A DNA stretch of 36,364 bases from Syntrophorhabdales bacterium (GTDB taxonomy: Bacteria; Desulfobacterota; Syntrophorhabdia; Syntrophorhabdales; Syntrophorhabdaceae), in contig JAGPMK010000005.1 of NCBI GenBank assembly GCA_018052995.1, positions 11,184 through 47,547 of the forward strand. The letters run 5' to 3'. Shown one piece after another: positions 32,914-36,364 of the stretch (its first letter is position 1; each line of letters begins with the position of its first letter). The notes beneath the pieces are model-generated. The model worked only from the letters and a program-made list of their open reading frames with translations, was not told where the DNA came from and made no database searches. A program made the translations under genes and the position numbers.

Positions 32914-33992
32914 TAGAGATAGGTTTTCTCAAAAAAGAGAATTTACAGGCATTTTTAAAGGAACTTTCAGGGAGATATTCTGTATATGCACCTGTTGTAG
33001 AGGATGATATAGTCTCCTTTAAACCATTTACAGAGGGCAGAGAGATATGCCTCGACCGACCCGCTAATCTTTCACCAAAATCAGTGATATTTCCCCAGTG
33101 TGAAACACTTTTTAGCTATTCTTTTTTAAAGAAAGCGGAAAATCCTGATAAGGTTGATGTAAAACTTGAAGAAAAAATGGATTTCAGAGATACCGTGATC
33201 TTTGGTGCAAGACCCTGTGATGCAAAGGGTTTTAATATCCTTGACCGAGTCTATAAGGATTCTGATATACCTGATCCCTATTATACAGGAAGACGGGAAA
33301 AGACATTGATAATAGGTCTTGCATGTTCGGCACCATCCCCTGGATGTTTTTGTGTAGCCGTCGGCGGAGGGCCTGCTGATAAGGAAGGTTCAGACATATT
33401 AATTACAGAATTGGCAAATGGCTATGTCCTAGAGCCTGTAACAGAAAAAGGAAAGGCAATGTTGCAGTCCAGCCTCATAGAAAGCGGTCAGGGATACCTC
33501 CAGGAGGCACAAAAAAAACAGGAAGATACAAAACAGAAGGTCAAAAATCCCTTTACAAAAACAGGTAAGCCTCAGATATCACAAAAGATTTTTAATGATG
33601 ACGGGTTCTGGGAACGATCACTGAGTAAATGTGTAAGTTGTGCAGCATGCACCTTCCTATGCCCCACCTGTTATTGTTTTAATATAACTGATGAGGCAAG
33701 ACTAAAAGAGGGTGAGAGGATAAGAACCTGGGATGCATGTATGTTCTTTCACTTTACCCTTGAGGCAAGTGGTCATAACCCAAGACCTACAAAATTTAAC
33801 AGGTTTAAAAACAGGGTTGGCCATAAATTTGTCTATTATCCTGAAAAATATAACGGTGTAATTGCATGCTGTGGATGTGGCAGATGTATAAGATACTGCC
33901 CTGTATCAGTAGATATAAGTAAGATCGTTGATGACCTAAGCGAAACAAATCCAGAAGAGTCAAATTTAACATCTAATGGGGGAAAGGCATGA
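32910..33992 (+). CDS. Flx-type 4Fe-4S subunit (sulfhydrogenase beta/AsrA-like)
   Basis: A 360-residue iron-sulfur protein related to the beta subunit of sulfhydrogenase and to AsrA. The N-terminal domain has VIFGARPCDAKGFNILDRVY near residue 92, and LACSAPSPGCFCVAVGGGP. Two C-terminal cluster motifs follow: CVSCAACTFLCPTCYCF near 239 and CCGCGRCIRYCPVSVDI near 319. This domain order is shared by AsrA, HydB and FlxB proteins. It overlaps its neighbours by four bases on each side. It should pass electrons from the NAD(P)H-oxidising subunit towards HdrA; the FlxB label is an inference. Confidence 0.8.
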   Translation: MIEIGFLKKENLQAFLKELSGRYSVYAPVVEDDIVSFKPFTEGREICLDRPANLSPKSVIFPQCETLFSYSFLKKAENPDKVDVKLEEKMDFRDTVIFGARPCDAKGFNILDRVYKDSDIPDPYYTGRREKTLIIGLACSAPSPGCFCVAVGGGPADKEGSDILITELANGYVLEPVTEKGKAMLQSSLIESGQGYLQEAQKKQEDTKQKVKNPFTKTGKPQISQKIFNDDGFWERSLSKCVSCAACTFLCPTCYCFNITDEARLKEGERIRTWDACMFFHFTLEASGHNPRPTKFNRFKNRVGHKFVYYPEKYNGVIACCGCGRCIRYCPVSVDISKIVDDLSETNPEESNLTSNGGKA

Positions 33993-34816
33993 AGAATCCT
34001 TACCTGCCTGAATTAGCCACTATAACAAACATTATCGAAGAGACACCAAATATTAAATCTTTTCATGTAGTCTTCAACGACCCCGAAAAGATGAAGGGCT
34101 TTAGATTTGAACCAGGACAGGTTGGTCAGCTATCAGTCTTTGGTGTTGGTGAATCAACCTTTGTTATAAATTCTCCGCCTACAAGGATGGAGTATCTTCA
34201 GTTTAGTGTTATGAAGGCAGGTGAGGTTACATCTGCAATTCATGAACTCTATGTAGGTGACCAGATAGGCGTCCGTGCCCCATTAGGAAACTGGTTCCCC
34301 TATGAAAAGATGAAGGGAAAGAGGATACTATTTATAGGTGGTGGCATAGGACTTGCCCCACTGAGAACCCTTATACTCTTTATGCTTGATAATCGTAAGG
34401 ACTATGATGATATAACTATCTTATATGGTGCGAGGACCCCACCAGATCTCTGTTATAAAGACGACCTAAAGGATTGGGAATCAAGATCAGATGTGAATCT
34501 TATACTGACTGTAGATACAGAATACCCAGGATGGGACAGAAGAACAGGCTTTGTCCCTACAGTGCTTAATGAGATAGCGCCATCCCCTAAAGATACCATT
34601 GCTATTACATGCGGTCCACCAATCATGATAAAATTTGTCCTACAGAATCTTGTAAAGCTGAACTTCAAGGATGAACAGATTATAACAACCCTTGAAAAGA
34701 GGATGAAGTGCGGTATAGGTATCTGTGGTAGATGTAATATTGGCTCTAAATATGTATGCAAGGATGGGCCGGTATTCTCCCTTGATCAGTTAAAATCATT
34801 ACCACCTGAACTGTAG
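33989..34816 (+). CDS. Flx-type FAD/NAD(P)-binding oxidoreductase (sulfhydrogenase gamma/AsrB-like)
   Basis: A 275-residue ferredoxin-NADP-reductase-fold protein. The FAD domain has FRFEPGQVGQLSVFGVGEST followed by FVINSPPT. The NAD(P) domain has FIGGGIGLAPLRTLILFM near residue 117 and ITCGPPIMIKF near 210. The C-terminal CGIGICGRCNIG...C (about 240-255) holds a [2Fe-2S] cluster, as in dihydroorotate dehydrogenase B, sulfhydrogenase gamma and AsrB. In HdrABC-FlxABCD this type (FlxA) oxidises NAD(P)H and supplies the complex. It is the last gene of the seven-gene unit. Confidence 0.85.
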   Translation: MKNPYLPELATITNIIEETPNIKSFHVVFNDPEKMKGFRFEPGQVGQLSVFGVGESTFVINSPPTRMEYLQFSVMKAGEVTSAIHELYVGDQIGVRAPLGNWFPYEKMKGKRILFIGGGIGLAPLRTLILFMLDNRKDYDDITILYGARTPPDLCYKDDLKDWESRSDVNLILTVDTEYPGWDRRTGFVPTVLNEIAPSPKDTIAITCGPPIMIKFVLQNLVKLNFKDEQIITTLEKRMKCGIGICGRCNIGSKYVCKDGPVFSLDQLKSLPPEL

Positions 34817-34880
34817 TTTAGCCATAAACAAACACTATCCATATGTTTTAAAACAAAGAAAATAACCTTTTTAAGATTGT

Positions 34881-34910
34881 ATAGCCTTTTGCAGAACAGC
34901 AAAGGGCTAT
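34881..34910 (+). terminator. Hairpin after the hdr-flx operon
   Basis: A 12-bp stem with one wobble pair (ATAGCCTTTTGC, loop AGAACA, GCAAAGGGCTAT) begins 65 bases after the last flx stop. Only CTCAGTTAATTT follows, so there is no real U-tract. It may act as a factor-dependent end, an mRNA 3' stabiliser or a weak terminator. Confidence 0.45.
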
Positions 34911-34946
34911 CTCAGTTAATTTAACCGTCATTCAAACAGGAAATTA

Positions 34947-34975
34947 TTGAATAATATAGTTTTGTGTTTTATAAT
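34947..34975 (+). promoter_or_regulatory. Predicted promoter of tig-clpP
   Basis: TTGAAT (34947-34952), exactly 17 bases, perfect TATAAT (34970-34975). A transcript would start near 34982 and have a leader of about 25 bases before the trigger-factor ATG, which carries CGGAGGA. Confidence 0.65.
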
Positions 34976-35007
34976 ACACTTGATTTTTTAATCTATCGGA
35001 GGATTTA

Positions 35008-36285
35008 ATGAAGGTTGATGTCCAGGTCATTGATACTGTTACAAAAAAAATTGAGGTCACGTTTTCTGGGGATGATATAAGAAAAATAGAGGAAAAGATA
35101 TACGATGAACTAAAAAGGCAGGCGAAGATTAAAGGATTTAGACCTGGCAAGGTTCCGAGAAATATAATCACAGCATATTACAAGGATTACATTGAGGATG
35201 AGCTTAAAAAAAGACTGGTCAATAGCACCATGCTTGACGCCCTTGAAGAGTCAAAGGTTAGACCCTTAGGCGAACCCATATTGAGTTTCATTGAGGAAAA
35301 TGAACTAAGTGGTTATGTCCTTGAGTGTGAGGTCGTCCCTGATATTGATCTTCCTGATTATAAGGGCATAGAGGTTGAGGCTGAGCCTATAACTGTAAGT
35401 GATGACGAGGTCAATGCAAGATTAGAAAATATAAGGCTACTTCATGCCGAGATGAGGATGCGAGGTAATGATGAGGGTGCACAGAAGGGTGATTTTGTTG
35501 TCATAAGCTATCAGGGGTTTTTAGATGGTAAACCCATAAAAGAGGTTAAGGCAGACTCATATCCTATTGAGCTCGGCTCTTCATCTGTTTTACCGGAGTT
35601 TGAGAACGAGATATATGGATTGAAGATAGGCGAGGATAAAGAGTTTTTCATAGATTTTCCTGATGATTACCCTGATAAGGATATATGCGGTAAAAAAGTC
35701 AAATTTCAGCTCCATGTAAAAGAGGTGAGATATAAGATCTTACCTGAACTGGACGATGATTTTGCAAGGGACATGGATTTTGACAATCTAGATAAGATGA
35801 AGGAAAACATTAGGGAGGAGCTAATAAAAGAAAAAGAGAGGTCAAGGAACAGGGTTATATATCAGAAGATTGTAGATAAGATCCTTGAGGGCATTGATAT
35901 ACCCATCCCGAAGAGGTATCTCGAAAGTAAGGTGGAATCCATGCTAGAGGATGCAAAGACAAGATATCCCTCAGAGGGTGTTACAGAGGATATAAAGTTG
36001 AATATCGAAAGCACCCTTAGGAAAGATTTTGAGGAAAAGGCTAAGACAAAGATAAAAACAGATATATTGCTTGCCAGGATTGCTGAGAGAGAAGGGATTA
36101 AGGTGGAGGATATGGATGTAGAGGAAAGAATCAAGAGAATTGCCCAGGACTCAAGGAGACCGTATACAGATATAATGGGTTTCTACGAGAGAAATAATCT
36201 CATTGATAACCTAAAAGGTGTTATACTAGAAGAAAAGACTCTTAACTTTTTAAAGGACCAGGCTATTATAAAGGAGACAGCATGA
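35008..36285 (+). CDS. tig: Trigger factor (ribosome-associated chaperone/peptidyl-prolyl isomerase)
   Basis: A 425-residue trigger factor, slightly shorter than E. coli Tig (432). The N-terminal ribosome-binding domain has the signature GFRPGKVP at 43-50. The middle FKBP-like isomerase domain covers about 150-245 ([37 protein letters not shown]). The C-terminal helical arms continue to about 420 with high E, K and R content. The start has CGGAGGA seven bases upstream. The stop overlaps the clpP ATG (ATGA), the common tig-clpP order. Confidence 0.95.
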   Translation: MKVDVQVIDTVTKKIEVTFSGDDIRKIEEKIYDELKRQAKIKGFRPGKVPRNIITAYYKDYIEDELKKRLVNSTMLDALEESKVRPLGEPILSFIEENELSGYVLECEVVPDIDLPDYKGIEVEAEPITVSDDEVNARLENIRLLHAEMRMRGNDEGAQKGDFVVISYQGFLDGKPIKEVKADSYPIELGSSSVLPEFENEIYGLKIGEDKEFFIDFPDDYPDKDICGKKVKFQLHVKEVRYKILPELDDDFARDMDFDNLDKMKENIREELIKEKERSRNRVIYQKIVDKILEGIDIPIPKRYLESKVESMLEDAKTRYPSEGVTEDIKLNIESTLRKDFEEKAKTKIKTDILLARIAEREGIKVEDMDVEERIKRIAQDSRRPYTDIMGFYERNNLIDNLKGVILEEKTLNFLKDQAIIKETA

Positions 36286-36364
36286 CCCTTATTCCAATAG
36301 TAATAGAAAAGGATGGAAGAGGAGAAAGGGCCTATGATATATATTCAAGACTTTTAAAGGAGCG
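36282..36364 (+). CDS. clpP: ATP-dependent Clp protease proteolytic subunit, N-terminus only
   Basis: The window ends after 27 codons: [20 protein letters not shown] then YSRLLKE. This is the ClpP N-terminal signature ([26 protein letters not shown]). AAGGAG precedes the ATG, which lies in the tig stop overlap. The catalytic serine, histidine and aspartate are beyond the edge. The position after tig strongly supports the call. Confidence 0.9.
   Translation, partial: MTLIPIVIEKDGRGERAYDIYSRLLKE

Noticed and set aside
1-36364. CRISPR arrays, tRNA and rRNA genes
   Set aside because: Reading both strands I saw no regularly spaced direct repeats and no tRNA cloverleaf or rRNA-like sequence.

Overview
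The window looks like the chromosome of an anaerobic bacterium with a Desulfobacterota- or Nitrospirota-like gene set: ferredoxin-dependent 2-oxoacid oxidation, an HdrABC-Flx electron-transfer complex, pyruvate phosphate dikinase and two-subunit glycyl-tRNA synthetase. Most genes are AT-rich and strongly prefer AGG/AGA arginine and ATA isoleucine codons. This placement is inferred from gene content; no rRNA or tRNA is present to test it.

Layout. (1) 1-1927, minus: an aldo/keto reductase cut by the left edge and an SDR oxidoreductase, with more CGN arginine codons than the rest. (2) 2119-7116, plus: a KorDABC 2-oxoglutarate:ferredoxin oxidoreductase followed by SucCD, which together interconvert 2-oxoglutarate and succinate through succinyl-CoA. 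A scrap of a methionine-synthase/UroD-like gene follows. (3) 7409-12793, plus: NAD kinase, RecN, short-form N-acetylglutamate synthase, PmbA-type protease protein and a GT4 glycosyltransferase, tightly packed. (4) 12873-13148: a 276-bp element with perfect 19-bp inverted ends. (5) 13336-17045, minus: a molybdate/tungstate-type ABC operon with a DUF364 gene, headed by a decayed second binding-protein gene that still has a good promoter. (6) 17205-18941: a decayed chromosomal integron with an intI pseudogene, a divergent cassette promoter, a recombination core site, a DUF4160/DUF2442 cassette ending in an attC-like site, and a second cassette carrying mazE and a truncated mazF. (7) 19284-21971: a GAF-PAS4-GGDEF diguanylate cyclase. 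(8) 22078-27819: glyQ, glyS, ppdK. (9) 28051-34816: hdrCBA and four Flx-type genes. (10) 34947 to the end: tig, then the start of clpP.

Functional reading. Kor/SucCD, the Hdr-Flx complex and PpdK fit a metabolism that moves electrons through ferredoxin, NADH and thiol/disulfide couples. The middle of the window (12.8-19.2 kb) is accessory and eroded: an inverted-repeat element, a duplicated and decayed transporter gene, and the integron. The integron is the most notable structure. Its cassette boundaries can be read directly, because the first cassette begins TTAAAT and its attC begins ATTTAAC, the complement expected for one excisable circle.
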